Part shown: positions 25,909-35,321 of the stretch, in pieces
Layout: each line of letters opens with the position of its first letter
Position numbering within the stretch: the first letter of the stretch is position 1
Assembly: GCF_001399675.1 (NCBI RefSeq)
Contig: NZ_LJCO01000033.1
Coordinates: 124,001-188,000 of the forward strand
Reading direction: 5' to 3'
DNA length: 64,000 nt
From: Paenalicyclobacillus ferrooxydans
GTDB taxonomy: Bacteria; Bacillota; Bacilli; Alicyclobacillales; Alicyclobacillaceae
Program-made: the position numbers and the translations under genes
Notes under the pieces: generated by a model
What the model saw: only the letters and a program-made list of their open reading frames with translations
Told to the model about the DNA's origin: nothing
Databases searched by the model: none

Positions 25909-28035
25909 CCCGCCTTTTTGCGTGAGGATGACACCGTAATTCGCGGGAATGGTAACTTCAATGTTCCCCTTGCCGTTGAGCGTGGCATTGCCGCCTTGGC
26001 CGCTGCCACCGTCGCCAGTCACACCTGGCAACAGCGGGGTGACATTTTTGAATGTCGACCCGTACAGAGCCCCTGTAGCGGAGGCGTTTACCTTCTCGGT
26101 TACCGGTTTGTTAGAGTCATTCAACAGAATGATGATCCGCTGATTCGCATCGACGCGTGCGAAGCCGAATACGTCGTTCGTATCGTCCGCGACAAGCGGC
26201 ATAAACGACCCATCAACAAGGGCACTGTCGGCCTTTCTCATCGCAATCAACGTCTGATACACATTGAACAAGCTGTTCCCCGTCTGGCTCCAGTTAAACG
26301 GCCAACGCTTGCCGGCATCGTTCGTACCGCCGCCCATCATACCGTACTCGTCTCCGTAGTAAATCGTAGGCAGACCCGGGTAGGTCATCTGCAGCATCGC
26401 ACCGAGGGCGTCCTTGCGGTAGTTCGGTGTGCCGCCGTAAGGGAACGTTGTCCCATTTGGGTAGGTCTTCGTGTTGATGGCTGTAGCTGCGCGTTCGCCG
26501 AAGCGAGGCGTATCGTGATCGCCCAGTTGATTTACCTGAACCAACTGTGCAGGCCGCGGCAGTGAATTTAGCGTTGTCAGAAACGTGTTTTCCAAGTCTG
26601 ACGGGCTCAAGGATGCTGGATTCATATTCAGGTCTTTGCCGGTGACCCAAGCAGAGACAGGATTGATGAACCCGCCGTAGTTGATGGATCCATCCCATTG
26701 ATTTCCTTTCAGCCATGGCAAGGCGACAGAGTTTTCCCAGAACTCACCGAAGATGAGTGCATTCGGGTTTGTGGACTTAACGGCCTTGCGGAAATCTGTC
26801 CAGAGCTGATGGTTGATAGGATCATTGTAATCCCCGTTGGCCTCAGGGTCATATCCGTTGCCACTGGCATGGCCTGCTGCGTCAAGACGCCAGCCATCAG
26901 CATTAAACGGAGGGCTTAGCCAGTACTGCGCAATCTTATCCACTTCATTGATCACCGCAGGATTCGCGTAGTTCAGCTTCGGCAAGTTACTGACGCCAGA
27001 GAATGTAGCATACTGGCTCGGACAGTTCGTGAATGTGTACCAGTTGTAATAGGGGCTTTTCTTTGACTGCTGTGCACTTTGGAACCAAGCGTTTGAGGCG
27101 CCAGTGTGGTTGAAAACACCGTCCAAGATGACCTTGTCCCCATCCGAATGCGCACTTGAAATCAGGGAGGAGAGGGCCTGGTTGCCGCCAAAGTGGGGGT
27201 CGACCTGAAAGTAGTTATCGACTCCATACTTATGGTTGGTCTTTGCCGTAAACACTGGGTTCAAGTACAAGATGTTCACACCCAGTTGGTTGTTCAAGTA
27301 AGGCAACTTGTCTTGTACCCCTTGGAGGTCACCCCCTGAGAAAGCGACTTGATCCTCACCGCCTTGATCCCCGGTTTCTGGATCCTGGCCCCATTTCAAC
27401 TGTATCGTCTTGTTCCCATACCACGAGTATTCCCCGGTTTTGACATCGTTGCTCGGGTTGCCATCGTAAAAACGATCGACGAAGATCTGGTACATAACGC
27501 CGTCTTGCGCCCACTTCGGTGTGGTGAAACCGGGAGCAATCGCAAACCACCCAATAGATGGAAGTTCTGAGGTGGCACCGTTTCCGGAGTAGTAGGCGGT
27601 GCCGCTGCCGCTGTTGGCAACAAAATAATAGTTCTCATAGTCGGAATTTGGCGGGATAGTGGCCTGCCAGTACTCATATTCGTGGTTCTGGTCAACCCCT
27701 GCTTTCACCATGTTTAAAGTGGTCTGCTTCTTCGTCTTGGCGTCGACAATCACGACCTGTGCACTGGTTAAATTCCCGGCGGCAGCGCGAAGCGTCACCT
27801 TCACCGGGTCGGACGATGTCGGTTCCTGTGGTGAGAAGAACAGGGTGCCTTGGTCAGAAAAGAGCGCATTAAGATTGACTTGGCCCTGGGCAGCTTGAGA
27901 GGATGCTAGGTTTCCTGCGGAGGCAGTCGTATTTGTACCGGTCGGATTCCCGGCTACATAGGCGCCTATCAGTCCAGCGACGGCCACAACGGCGACCGTA
28001 GAGAAGAGGTAGATACGGGTGTTTTTCTTATTCAT
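25897..28035 (-). CDS. Secreted GH13 alpha-amylase family enzyme
   Basis: A 712-residue exported glycoside hydrolase acting on starch, pullulan or maltodextrins. The N-terminal signal is a basic MNKKNTR followed by a hydrophobic core (STVAVVAVAGLIGAYVAG) without a lipobox Cys. An N-terminal beta domain (~60-180) precedes the (beta/alpha)8 barrel starting at VMYQIFVDRFYDG. GH13 regions: I DGVFNHTG; II GWRLDAAGHAS (nucleophile Asp); III IFGEFWEN (acid/base Glu); IV LGDHDTPR (transition-state Asp). A C-terminal beta domain ends the protein. AGGGGG lies upstream of the ATG, and a LacI/CcpA-type palindrome sits just before it. Neopullulanase-like versus alpha-amylase specificity is open. Confidence 0.93.
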   Translation of the reverse strand: MNKKNTRIYLFSTVAVVAVAGLIGAYVAGNPTGTNTTASAGNLASSQAAQGQVNLNALFSDQGTLFFSPQEPTSSDPVKVTLRAAAGNLTSAQVVIVDAKTKKQTTLNMVKAGVDQNHEYEYWQATIPPNSDYENYYFVANSGSGTAYYSGNGATSELPSIGWFAIAPGFTTPKWAQDGVMYQIFVDRFYDGNPSNDVKTGEYSWYGNKTIQLKWGQDPETGDQGGEDQVAFSGGDLQGVQDKLPYLNNQLGVNILYLNPVFTAKTNHKYGVDNYFQVDPHFGGNQALSSLISSAHSDGDKVILDGVFNHTGASNAWFQSAQQSKKSPYYNWYTFTNCPSQYATFSGVSNLPKLNYANPAVINEVDKIAQYWLSPPFNADGWRLDAAGHASGNGYDPEANGDYNDPINHQLWTDFRKAVKSTNPNALIFGEFWENSVALPWLKGNQWDGSINYGGFINPVSAWVTGKDLNMNPASLSPSDLENTFLTTLNSLPRPAQLVQVNQLGDHDTPRFGERAATAINTKTYPNGTTFPYGGTPNYRKDALGAMLQMTYPGLPTIYYGDEYGMMGGGTNDAGKRWPFNWSQTGNSLFNVYQTLIAMRKADSALVDGSFMPLVADDTNDVFGFARVDANQRIIILLNDSNKPVTEKVNASATGALYGSTFKNVTPLLPGVTGDGGSGQGGNATLNGKGNIEVTIPANYGVILTQKGGPLY

Positions 28036-28053
28036 CTATGAGCCCCCTGTTTA

Positions 28054-28067
28054 TGCAATCGTTTGCA
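28054..28067 (-). promoter_or_regulatory. LacI/CcpA-type operator upstream of the amylase
   Basis: On the minus strand, TGCAAACGATTGCA, an inverted repeat with the central CG typical of CcpA (cre) or MalR-like LacI-family sites. It lies just before the ribosome binding site, where a bound repressor would block transcription. Confidence 0.55.
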
Positions 28068-28169
28068 CGAAAAGCCATATGTACAGGATAGCCCTTTCAT
28101 AGGTTGGGGCTCAAGAGGAATGTGTAAGAAATTAACCGTTACAAATCATACAAATAAGCTGAACGAATG

Positions 28170-29327
28170 CTAGTGCGCCCTATGTTGTCCGTTTCGTTCG
28201 CAGATTGCGTCGAGGGCTCTATCGAGCTCTGCCTCGGTACTGAAGAAGTGCGGCGCCAAGCGGATCACGTCGCCCCGGGCAGATGCGATGATACTTTTCT
28301 CCATCAGGAAGACCTCGACGTCGTGGGCGTTGCTGACCCGAATCGCCGTGTTGGCGCCTTTCAATGTGATATCCTCCGGACTGGCGAGATCGAGACCGCG
28401 AGCCTGAACACCTTGTACTGCGTACGCAGATAACTCGTCGATCCGCCTTTCGATCCGCTCCAACCCCACATCAAAGATGAGGTCCATCCCACCGCGGGCG
28501 GCAAAAGCAGCCAACACGGGTGGTGTTCCTGTATTAAAGCGACCGGCACTTGCCGCATAATCGAGGTTCTTCGCGTCGAAATGGAATGGGTTTTGCCGTC
28601 CAAACCAACCCGTCATCGCCGGCTCAAGACGTTCAGCAACCTCCTTGCGCACGTACAGAAAGGCGATTCCAGGCATCCCGAGCAGGTACTTCAGATTGCC
28701 CGACACGAGAATATCAATGGGTGTTTTCTGCACGTCAATCACACAGGTTCCCATGCTCTGATAGGCATCTACGAATAGGAGGGCGTGATGTTCGTGTGCG
28801 AGTGACGCTAACTCGTTTAGGTCTTGCTTTGCGCCATTGTAGTATCCGACGTGGTGAACAGACAAGACACCTGTCTGCGAGGTAATATGGGGTTCAAACA
28901 CCGATGGTGTATATATGCGATCCGCTGCAGACACAAAGTCCACGTCCAGCCAGCCACGACGGGCGTGGGCATTCCAGACCTGCCCAACTGTTGGAAACTC
29001 GTCAACGGTCGTGACGACATGTCTCTGATTGCCCAGTGGAAAGGCACTGGCAATCATCGAGGCGGCGTCTGACACAGAGCCTGCGACAGCTACCTCAGAT
29101 GGGTCGGCATTGATGAGCCTGGCGAAAGATGCTTTCGCCTGCTCTACGCCTTCCATCCAAAAGTCCCAGTCCATACCGACTGAACGCCAGTTGCTCAGAT
29201 ATTCATCTATCGCAGCCAAGACGGGTGTCGATTGGGGAGACTGAGAGCAGTTTCCCAGGTGAATCTTTTCCTCAAGAATGGGAAACAGGCTGCGATACTC
29301 GTGTAACAAACTTCGCTTTGTTTTCAT
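28170..29327 (-). CDS. Class V aminotransferase-fold PLP enzyme
   Basis: A 385-residue fold-type I PLP enzyme of the class V aminotransferase/kynureninase/cysteine desulfurase superfamily. Visible are HLGNCSQSPQ at the N-terminus, the cofactor Asp in LLFVDAYQSMG, the Schiff-base Lys in SGNLKYLLG, and GRFNTGTPPVLAAFAA. The sequence around GMDWDFWMEGVEQAKASFA is closer to kynureninase/isopenicillin-epimerase-like members than to NifS. Two adjacent ATG codons follow GGAGG; the second gives better spacing. It is nine bases downstream of the propeller-like gene, so likely in the same operon. Reaction unknown. Confidence 0.82.
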   Translation of the reverse strand: MKTKRSLLHEYRSLFPILEEKIHLGNCSQSPQSTPVLAAIDEYLSNWRSVGMDWDFWMEGVEQAKASFARLINADPSEVAVAGSVSDAASMIASAFPLGNQRHVVTTVDEFPTVGQVWNAHARRGWLDVDFVSAADRIYTPSVFEPHITSQTGVLSVHHVGYYNGAKQDLNELASLAHEHHALLFVDAYQSMGTCVIDVQKTPIDILVSGNLKYLLGMPGIAFLYVRKEVAERLEPAMTGWFGRQNPFHFDAKNLDYAASAGRFNTGTPPVLAAFAARGGMDLIFDVGLERIERRIDELSAYAVQGVQARGLDLASPEDITLKGANTAIRVSNAHDVEVFLMEKSIIASARGDVIRLAPHFFSTEAELDRALDAICERNGQHRAH

Positions 29328-29339
29328 CATTCCTCCACC

Positions 29340-30518
29340 TTATGTGAAGAACTGTACAGTCCCATTCGAAGAGAGAAGAATCAACGCATCGGATCGTTCA
29401 ACGGATTGTGCCCCCGACGGAACCGGGATTTGCTCCTTCGTGGTCAAGTCGTCGACACTGCTCGTACCAAGCACAAGGACATTGCCTTTATCGGTGATGT
29501 ACACCTGTGACGGCGGTACTGGCGTTGGCAAGGTGGCTACGGCGGTCGTCGAACCGTTCGCTCCGCTTGAGCCACTTGATGATGCACTCGCCGTTCCTGA
29601 ACTGCCACTGCTTGAGTTTCCAGATGAATTGGAACTTGAGCCAGGGCCATTCGTTAGACCACCGCTTGCTCCTGCAGCCTGTGAGCCCGCGACCGCTGGA
29701 TTGCCAAGGTCGGCAGGGGCGATGTACCGGTCAACCTCAGTGACATTGCCTTGGCTGTCGAGTTTGCCGAAATAAAGGGTATTGCCAATCACCCGAAGGA
29801 CAGCTGCATTTCGTTGCAACACAGTAATATTTCCTGCTGTGTCGAGCATCAGGAGATTCGGCGTACCTAGGTCGAAGTCCTGGAAGTAGACAATGGCCGT
29901 TGTCGCTGTTGCGGCAGCATGGGTGACAAAGCGTCCGCCGAGATGGACATGATTCAGGTTGCCATTGGTGTCGTAATGATACATCACAGACGCCGATTGG
30001 CTGGCAATGAGGACATATACATCGTTTGTGTACGGGCTGAAAGTGACGTTACGGAAAGTAGCGTCCGGCGCATAACCTGCAAACACGTGGATGAGTCGCA
30101 ACTGGCCGGATGACAGCGTTAAAGTGGAAAGCCGCAAGTCTTGCAGGTTGCCGTCTGGCACAGTCGTGCCAATGAACAGGCTGTCGTTTCGGATCCAACT
30201 CAGATACGCCGGCTTCATCAACAGTTGCAGGCTGTACAGTGTCTTGCCTGTGGCGACGTCAATTGCGATAAGCTTGTCGTTTTGGTCAACATAGGCAAAC
30301 CGTTGTCCGTCACTGGAGACAGCCATCAAATTGGGCTGCAACGGGTGAATCCCCGACAGCGTTGTCGGCTTCTCTTGAACAGGCTTGGCTGTCGCCGGGA
30401 CCGCAGCAACAGGCGTGTTTTTTGCGATGGATAAAAGCTGATTGTAGTGTGCAAAAACCCCGACTTCCACAGCTGTGATAACCCCGAGGTAAATTAGATT
30501 CTTCGTCAGGCGTTTCAT
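29340..30518 (-). CDS. Membrane-anchored propeller-like protein with Ser/Gly linker
   Basis: A 392-residue protein I cannot assign. It has an N-terminal signal anchor (residues ~7-25), then repeated beta-rich segments of WD/PQQ-propeller character (LMAVSSDGQRFAYVDQNDKL, LIAIDVATGKTLYSLQL, then LSTLTLSSGQLRLIHVFAGY). A long Ser/Gly-rich linker follows (~residues 285-325), and a last strand pair (VYITDKGNVLVLGTSS, LILLSSNGTVQFF). It faces the cell exterior by prediction. AAAGGAGC lies upstream of the ATG. It sits 12 bp after the NAGPA gene; both may act on a surface polymer. Confidence 0.55.
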   Translation of the reverse strand: MKRLTKNLIYLGVITAVEVGVFAHYNQLLSIAKNTPVAAVPATAKPVQEKPTTLSGIHPLQPNLMAVSSDGQRFAYVDQNDKLIAIDVATGKTLYSLQLLMKPAYLSWIRNDSLFIGTTVPDGNLQDLRLSTLTLSSGQLRLIHVFAGYAPDATFRNVTFSPYTNDVYVLIASQSASVMYHYDTNGNLNHVHLGGRFVTHAAATATTAIVYFQDFDLGTPNLLMLDTAGNITVLQRNAAVLRVIGNTLYFGKLDSQGNVTEVDRYIAPADLGNPAVAGSQAAGASGGLTNGPGSSSNSSGNSSSGSSGTASASSSGSSGANGSTTAVATLPTPVPPSQVYITDKGNVLVLGTSSVDDLTTKEQIPVPSGAQSVERSDALILLSSNGTVQFFT

Positions 30519-30530
30519 GTCGGTGCTCCT

Positions 30531-31481
30531 TTACTTTACGATGATGGCCGTTGCCACTTCACGTTCGCCGAGTACGTCGCTTGGCTGGTTCACAAGTTTG
30601 CCGTTATAGAACATCGTGGTCGATGATCCGCCGTCTAGGTTCGCTGCTGTGACAGCGCCGAAGTGGAGCATCAGTTGGGCCATATCTTGAATGGATGCAC
30701 CCATGTTGTTCGCTCCGTGAATGTATCTGCCGTCTGTAACTGCGAGAATAATTGTTCCATTTGCTGTTTGTCCGATTGCTGTGCGAGGAGCATATCCCCA
30801 TCCGCCGCTGCCTTGAACCATGTCCTTGCCGTCCTGAACGAGGACAGGCCCGAAGGTCACCGCTTGGTTGACGTGCATCTGTTTGAGCTGCGCAAGAGTG
30901 TAGGGCCCAACAACAAGCGCGCCGTTGGCTGTGATTCCGATGACGGGTTCATTGCCTGACGGCTGACCTGTGACGACCTTTCCATTTGTAATGGTGATCC
31001 CTTGTGGAAGGCCTCCTGTACCTTGCCAACCGGTATCGCGGAATGCACCAGCATTCACGCCGGCGATCGCGTGATTTTCCTGAACCATGTCTGAAACCGT
31101 CTGACCGACATTGCCGTTGTACTTTGTGACAGCGACTTCGACACGCCTGGGATCGCGGATGAGCATCACATTTGCTGTGAACATGGGAGCTTTGTAAGTA
31201 TCAATGGTGATTTGGGTAGATTGAATGTTGCTGTAATCGGCGGAAGCTTGGCGCTGGCTTGTGGCCTTGTTTACAGTCACTAAGCTTGGCGTGGCTTTCC
31301 TTATGTCAGCCTCAGAGAGGGTGTACATTGACAAAGGACGAAGCAAATAGCCGTGCATAGAGGTTGTAAAGATGTCGATGAAATACTGCCGAAAGGCTGA
31401 GAAAGGCCCGTGAAAGATGAGAATGGAACACGAAATGTAGATGTATATTAAGAAAAAAATGGTTCGCTTTACGATTCTCAG
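30531..31481 (-). CDS. Phosphodiester glycosidase (NAGPA-domain) family exported protein, CTG start
   Basis: A 316-residue protein with a NAGPA domain (PF09992), related to exopolysaccharide-associated phosphodiester glycosidases. Motifs are AGVNAGAF, a PRTAIGQTANGTIILAVTDG block, and ANLDGGSSTTMFYNGKLV. The first ATG in frame (31358) gives no export signal and has no ribosome binding site. Upstream the frame is open through a signal anchor (IVKRTIFFLIYIYISCSILI) to a CTG at 31481, with GGGAGG seven bases before it. A CTG start is therefore inferred. It is first gene of a leftward operon with the propeller-like and aminotransferase genes. Confidence 0.78.
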   Translation of the reverse strand: MRIVKRTIFFLIYIYISCSILIFHGPFSAFRQYFIDIFTTSMHGYLLRPLSMYTLSEADIRKATPSLVTVNKATSQRQASADYSNIQSTQITIDTYKAPMFTANVMLIRDPRRVEVAVTKYNGNVGQTVSDMVQENHAIAGVNAGAFRDTGWQGTGGLPQGITITNGKVVTGQPSGNEPVIGITANGALVVGPYTLAQLKQMHVNQAVTFGPVLVQDGKDMVQGSGGWGYAPRTAIGQTANGTIILAVTDGRYIHGANNMGASIQDMAQLMLHFGAVTAANLDGGSSTTMFYNGKLVNQPSDVLGEREVATAIIVK

Positions 31482-31879
31482 AAGTATTCCTCCCGGTATT
31501 ACAGATACTGTGACAAGATTTTAGAATCAGCAGTTGTCGAACAAGGCTACATAACCTATCTTATTCCGCCTATGTAGTATAGTACAGATCTATTCTTCTG
31601 GGAGAAAGACTGTAAGGAAATTCATCCGTTATTACGCATTATTTAATCAAAATCTAATACGGCTATCCATCTTTAACCTACATACTTATGCATTTTACCG
31701 ACCTGCTGCATCTACTCGAAGTGGGGCTTGCATTGACCTTGTGCACTGCGATTGACGAAGTTTGAAACCCTGTGTCATCATGGGGAGAATTATGCCAAAA
31801 GTCGGACGAGCATAGGCTCGGGCAGTGACCTGACGGGCAATACGCTGTGGGCGCGAGAAACCAAAGGAGACACCATAAG
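31482..31879. other. Divergent promoter region
   Basis: No gene seen between the leftward NAGPA operon and the rightward TSUP gene. It is A/T-rich near 31540-31680, where promoters for both sides probably lie; I cannot place them with confidence. Confidence 0.5.
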
Positions 31880-32641
31880 ATGCACCTGACACACGTTGAA
31901 GCGATTTGTTTTCTCCTCGTGATGGGATTCATATCCGCGTTTTTTGATGCGATTGTCGGTGGCGGGGGACTTATCTCTGTGCCCGCGTTGTTGTTTGTCG
32001 GGCTGCCTCCAGCAGTGACTCTTGGAACCAACAAACTTGCTGGGAGCGTAGGCGCTTTTACGAGTACCATGAGCTACTTAAAGTCCGGTAAGATACAGTT
32101 CTCTCTTATAAAGTATGTGTTTCCGCTGTCAGTCATCGGAGCGGTCTTTGGAAGTGCGACACTCCACTTGATACCCTCCTCCTTTCTCAGGCCTCTGGTT
32201 CTCATCATGTTGGTCGCGGTGACGCTGTATACCCTGCTCAAGAAAAATATCGGCGAATCATCGACGTTTTCGGGGGTCACTCGAAAAATCATTCTGCTTT
32301 GTGCTGTCGTTGCGTTTGTGGTAGGGTTTTACGACGGCTTTTTCGGACCAGGAACGGGTTCTTTTCTGACGATTGCCTTCACGTTGCTTGGATTTGATTT
32401 CGTGCAGTCCGCCGGGAATGCAAAAGCGCTCAACTTCGGCAGCAACATCTCCGCTCTGGTCACCTTTATGTTCATGCACACCATTGATTATCAGTACGGG
32501 ATTCCCATGGCCATCGGGATGGTTTTCGGCGCCTTGGCAGGTGCCCAATTCGCGATTCGAAAAGGTCCTGTGGTTGTCCGACCTCTCTTCATTCTCGCCA
32601 CCGTGGCCATGATTGGCGACCAAATGATAAAACTCCTGTAG
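31880..32641 (+). CDS. TSUP (TauE/SafE) family membrane transporter
   Basis: A 253-residue cytoplasmic-membrane protein of the sulfite exporter TauE/SafE family with 7-8 hydrophobic segments. Both halves carry the family repeat: FFDAIVGGGGLISVPALLF with GTNKLAGS, and FYDGFFGPGTGSFLTIAF with NAKALNFGSN. AAAGGAG lies upstream of ATG 31880. It may export sulfite or another organosulfur anion, but the family is broad. Confidence 0.88.
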   Translation: MHLTHVEAICFLLVMGFISAFFDAIVGGGGLISVPALLFVGLPPAVTLGTNKLAGSVGAFTSTMSYLKSGKIQFSLIKYVFPLSVIGAVFGSATLHLIPSSFLRPLVLIMLVAVTLYTLLKKNIGESSTFSGVTRKIILLCAVVAFVVGFYDGFFGPGTGSFLTIAFTLLGFDFVQSAGNAKALNFGSNISALVTFMFMHTIDYQYGIPMAIGMVFGALAGAQFAIRKGPVVVRPLFILATVAMIGDQMIKLL

Positions 32642-32781
32642 TGGTCTCATGAGGCTATTACACTTCTCCATCGCTGCGCTTTAGGTGTGTGCAATTTTGA
32701 AAACTCACAACTTAGTAAGTATGAAAAACAAACAAACAATGATAGATTGACGTTGTTTTGAAGCGGATCGACAAATTATGC

Positions 32782-32810
32782 TTGTAAATGCTTACACGAA
32801 AGTTTATACT
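32782..32810 (+). promoter_or_regulatory. Promoter of the sugar ABC operon with overlapping palindromic operator
   Basis: A -35-like TTGTAA (32782-32787) and -10-like TATACT (32805-32810) are spaced by 17 bp. The palindrome TGTAAATGCTTACA (32783-32796) overlaps the -35 and resembles a cre or ROK-repressor operator. The substrate-binding gene starts 88 bp further on. Confidence 0.5.
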
Positions 32811-32897
32811 CCAAACCAAGGAATACAAACTAGCTAGTTACGGCAGCATTTTGTAGGGTACACCGAAGATCGGTGTAGACAAAAAGGAGGGGGCAAT

Positions 32898-34241
32898 TTG
32901 AAAGGGTTTACAAAGAAAACTGGCGTTGCTGTACTAAGTGTAGCGACCATGGGTGCTCTGCTTGCAGGTTGCGGAACATCGAACGGTAACTCCACATCAG
33001 GCAGTGGGAACTCTGCGAACACGACTAACAGCACGACCTCGACTGGGACCGGAAATAGCGGCTCTCTTGAGATTTTTAGTTGGTGGACTGGTGTTGCTAG
33101 CAGCAAGGCATTGCAACAGTTTATCAATCAGTACGAGAAACAGTACCCGGGTGTCAAAGTGGTCAATGCAGCTGTTGCAGGTGGAGCTGGTTCCAACGCG
33201 AAGGCTGTTCTTTCAAGCAGAATGGAGGCAGGCAAGCCGCCTGGAACGTTCCAGGTCCACGCTGGAAACGGAAGCCTGTTGTCTTGGGTGCAAGCAGGTG
33301 ACATGACCCCGCTGAACTCACTCTACAAACAAATGGGCTGGAATACTAAGTTCCCCCAATCTCTCTTAAATCTCGTTACTTTTAACGGCAAAATTTACGC
33401 TGTTCCGGTCGATATGCAACGCGACAATGTCCTTTGGTACAACAAGAAGGTTTTTGCAAAGTACAACTTGACTCCGCCGACAACGTTCAACCAGTTCTTC
33501 ACAGATGCTCAGGTGTTGAAGTCTCACGGTATTACGCCGCTGGCGCTTGCAAACCATGGCAACTGGGAGACCACCATTTTATGGAGTGACGTCTTGCTCG
33601 GAACCGTGGGATACACCAAATACGACCAATTGATGAGCGGTAAGGTCGGTTGGAATGATCCAGGTGTCACTCAAGCGACAAATACCTTCCTGAAAATGAT
33701 GCAGTACACGAATTCTGATTACAACTCACTGCATTGGGCTCAGGCCGACGGCTTAGTAGCACAGGGCAAAGCTGCCATGAACGTACAAGGTGACTGGGCA
33801 CAGGGTTACTTCACTACTACAGCAGGCTTAAAACCAAATGTTGATTTTGGCTGGGCCCCGACACCAGGTACGCAAGGCGTCTTTGCCGCCGTATCAGATG
33901 TCTTCGGGTTACCGTCCAAGTTGACGGGCACAGACAAGACGAACGCGGAAAACTTCCTAAAGGTATTGGGATCTTCTGAAGGGCAGAAGGCCTTCAACAC
34001 TCTGAAGGGGACCATCTCTCCGAGACTTGATGCGAACCCGTCAGATTACAATGCTTACGGTCAAAGCGCCATGGCATCGTATAAAAAAGACAAGCTTGTC
34101 TTGACTCCTACACAGGGTGGATTGAACCCAGGATTTACCACGGCTTTGCAAAATGCGATGACTCAGTTGATCAGCAGTCAGAATGTGAGCCAGTTTGTAT
34201 CAGCTCTACAAAGTGCTGCCCAACAAAATCCGTTAAGTTAA
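32898..34241 (+). CDS. Sugar ABC transporter substrate-binding lipoprotein
   Basis: A 447-residue family-1 extracellular solute-binding protein. The N-terminal signal ends in the lipobox LLAGC, followed by a Ser/Thr/Asn-rich linker and the mature domain from LEIFSWWTGVASSKALQQF. Typical sugar-binding features include YAVPVDMQRDNVLWYNKKVF and the GKAAMNVQGDWAQGYF block. The TTG start has GGAGGGGG upstream. First gene of the operon; an abundant terminator-like hairpin separates it from the permeases. The likely substrate is an oligosaccharide (nearby amylase), but this is inference. Confidence 0.92.
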   Translation: MKGFTKKTGVAVLSVATMGALLAGCGTSNGNSTSGSGNSANTTNSTTSTGTGNSGSLEIFSWWTGVASSKALQQFINQYEKQYPGVKVVNAAVAGGAGSNAKAVLSSRMEAGKPPGTFQVHAGNGSLLSWVQAGDMTPLNSLYKQMGWNTKFPQSLLNLVTFNGKIYAVPVDMQRDNVLWYNKKVFAKYNLTPPTTFNQFFTDAQVLKSHGITPLALANHGNWETTILWSDVLLGTVGYTKYDQLMSGKVGWNDPGVTQATNTFLKMMQYTNSDYNSLHWAQADGLVAQGKAAMNVQGDWAQGYFTTTAGLKPNVDFGWAPTPGTQGVFAAVSDVFGLPSKLTGTDKTNAENFLKVLGSSEGQKAFNTLKGTISPRLDANPSDYNAYGQSAMASYKKDKLVLTPTQGGLNPGFTTALQNAMTQLISSQNVSQFVSALQSAAQQNPLS

Positions 34242-34283
34242 ACTAACCGGTTCTGAACAACTGCGGTAGAAAGAATGTAGTTG

Positions 34284-34314
34284 AGACCAGACGGATGGGA
34301 TGTCCGTCTGGTCT
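34284..34314 (+). terminator. Intra-operon hairpin after the binding-protein gene
   Basis: AGACCAGACGGA-TGGGATG-TCCGTCTGGTCT, a perfect 12-bp stem followed by TAGTTTT. It would attenuate or stabilise transcripts so that the binding protein is made in excess of the permeases. Confidence 0.8.
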
Positions 34315-34337
34315 TAGTTTTAAAAAGGAGGTTTGTC

Positions 34338-35321
34338 ATGAATCAGTCAGGACAAACAACGGCATCTGAAAGCCCAGTGGGTGTCAATAAAATACGTCGT
34401 CCGCGGGTCCGCGTTGAGACACTATGGGCAATTTTTACGCTCATCCCGTCCATCATTTTGTTAGGTGTGTTTGTGTACTATTTCATTTTCTGGACTGGAT
34501 ACGTATCGTTCACAAAATGGAACAGCTTTATTCAAGATATGCATTTCAACGGATTTCGAAACTACGTTGCTATTTTCCAATCGTTCCGGTTTCAGTCTGA
34601 CCTGAGGAATATGGTGTTTTTTACGGTTTTCTTTATGCTGGGCTGTCTCATTCTTGGCTTGTTCCTCGCAATTTTGGTCGACCAAAAAATTAAAGCGGAA
34701 GGGTTCTTCCGCAGTGTATTTCTGTACCCAATGGCTATTTCCGCAGCGGCGACTGGTGTGATTTGGAGTTGGCTGCTGAACCCAACGACAGGTTTAAACC
34801 TGATTTTGCATGCATTTGGTATTAAGCACGTTCCACAATGGTACTTGTCCACGAGGATTCTTCCGAATGTGCACATTGCATCGATCAGCGGCGGATTCCC
34901 GTTAGCCATGATTGCCGTTCTGATTGCGAGTATCTGGCAATGGTCCGGTTTTGCGATGGCTCTCTATTTAGCAGGCCTTCGTGCAATACCTGAGGAATTG
35001 AAAGAGGCTGCACGGATTGACGGTGCAAAGGCGATGCGACTGTTCTTTTCAATTACCCTTCCACAACTTCGACCAATCACGACAACTGCAGTCGTCATGC
35101 TCATGGCGTCGTCGCTTAAGGTATTTGATTTGCTGTACGCCATGACGGGTCCGGGAGCAAACTTTGTGACCGACCTGCCTGCATTGAACATGTTTGATAC
35201 AACATTCCAAGGGAATGAGTTTGCCCAGGGAGCTGCCATTGCGACGGTATTGTTGATCTTGGTGCTGATTTTCATCATTCCATACCTGATTGGGACACTT
35301 CGCAAGGAGGTGAGCAAATGA
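34338..35321 (+). CDS. Sugar ABC transporter permease (MalF-like)
   Basis: A 327-residue inner component of a CUT1-type sugar importer with six predicted membrane segments. The EAA loop that docks the ATPase is ELKEAARIDGAKAMRLFFSI with TLPQLRP after it. AAGGAGG before ATG 34338 supports the start; the in-frame start at 34281 lies in the hairpin. The stop overlaps the next gene's start by 4 bp. Confidence 0.92.
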   Translation: MNQSGQTTASESPVGVNKIRRPRVRVETLWAIFTLIPSIILLGVFVYYFIFWTGYVSFTKWNSFIQDMHFNGFRNYVAIFQSFRFQSDLRNMVFFTVFFMLGCLILGLFLAILVDQKIKAEGFFRSVFLYPMAISAAATGVIWSWLLNPTTGLNLILHAFGIKHVPQWYLSTRILPNVHIASISGGFPLAMIAVLIASIWQWSGFAMALYLAGLRAIPEELKEAARIDGAKAMRLFFSITLPQLRPITTTAVVMLMASSLKVFDLLYAMTGPGANFVTDLPALNMFDTTFQGNEFAQGAAIATVLLILVLIFIIPYLIGTLRKEVSK

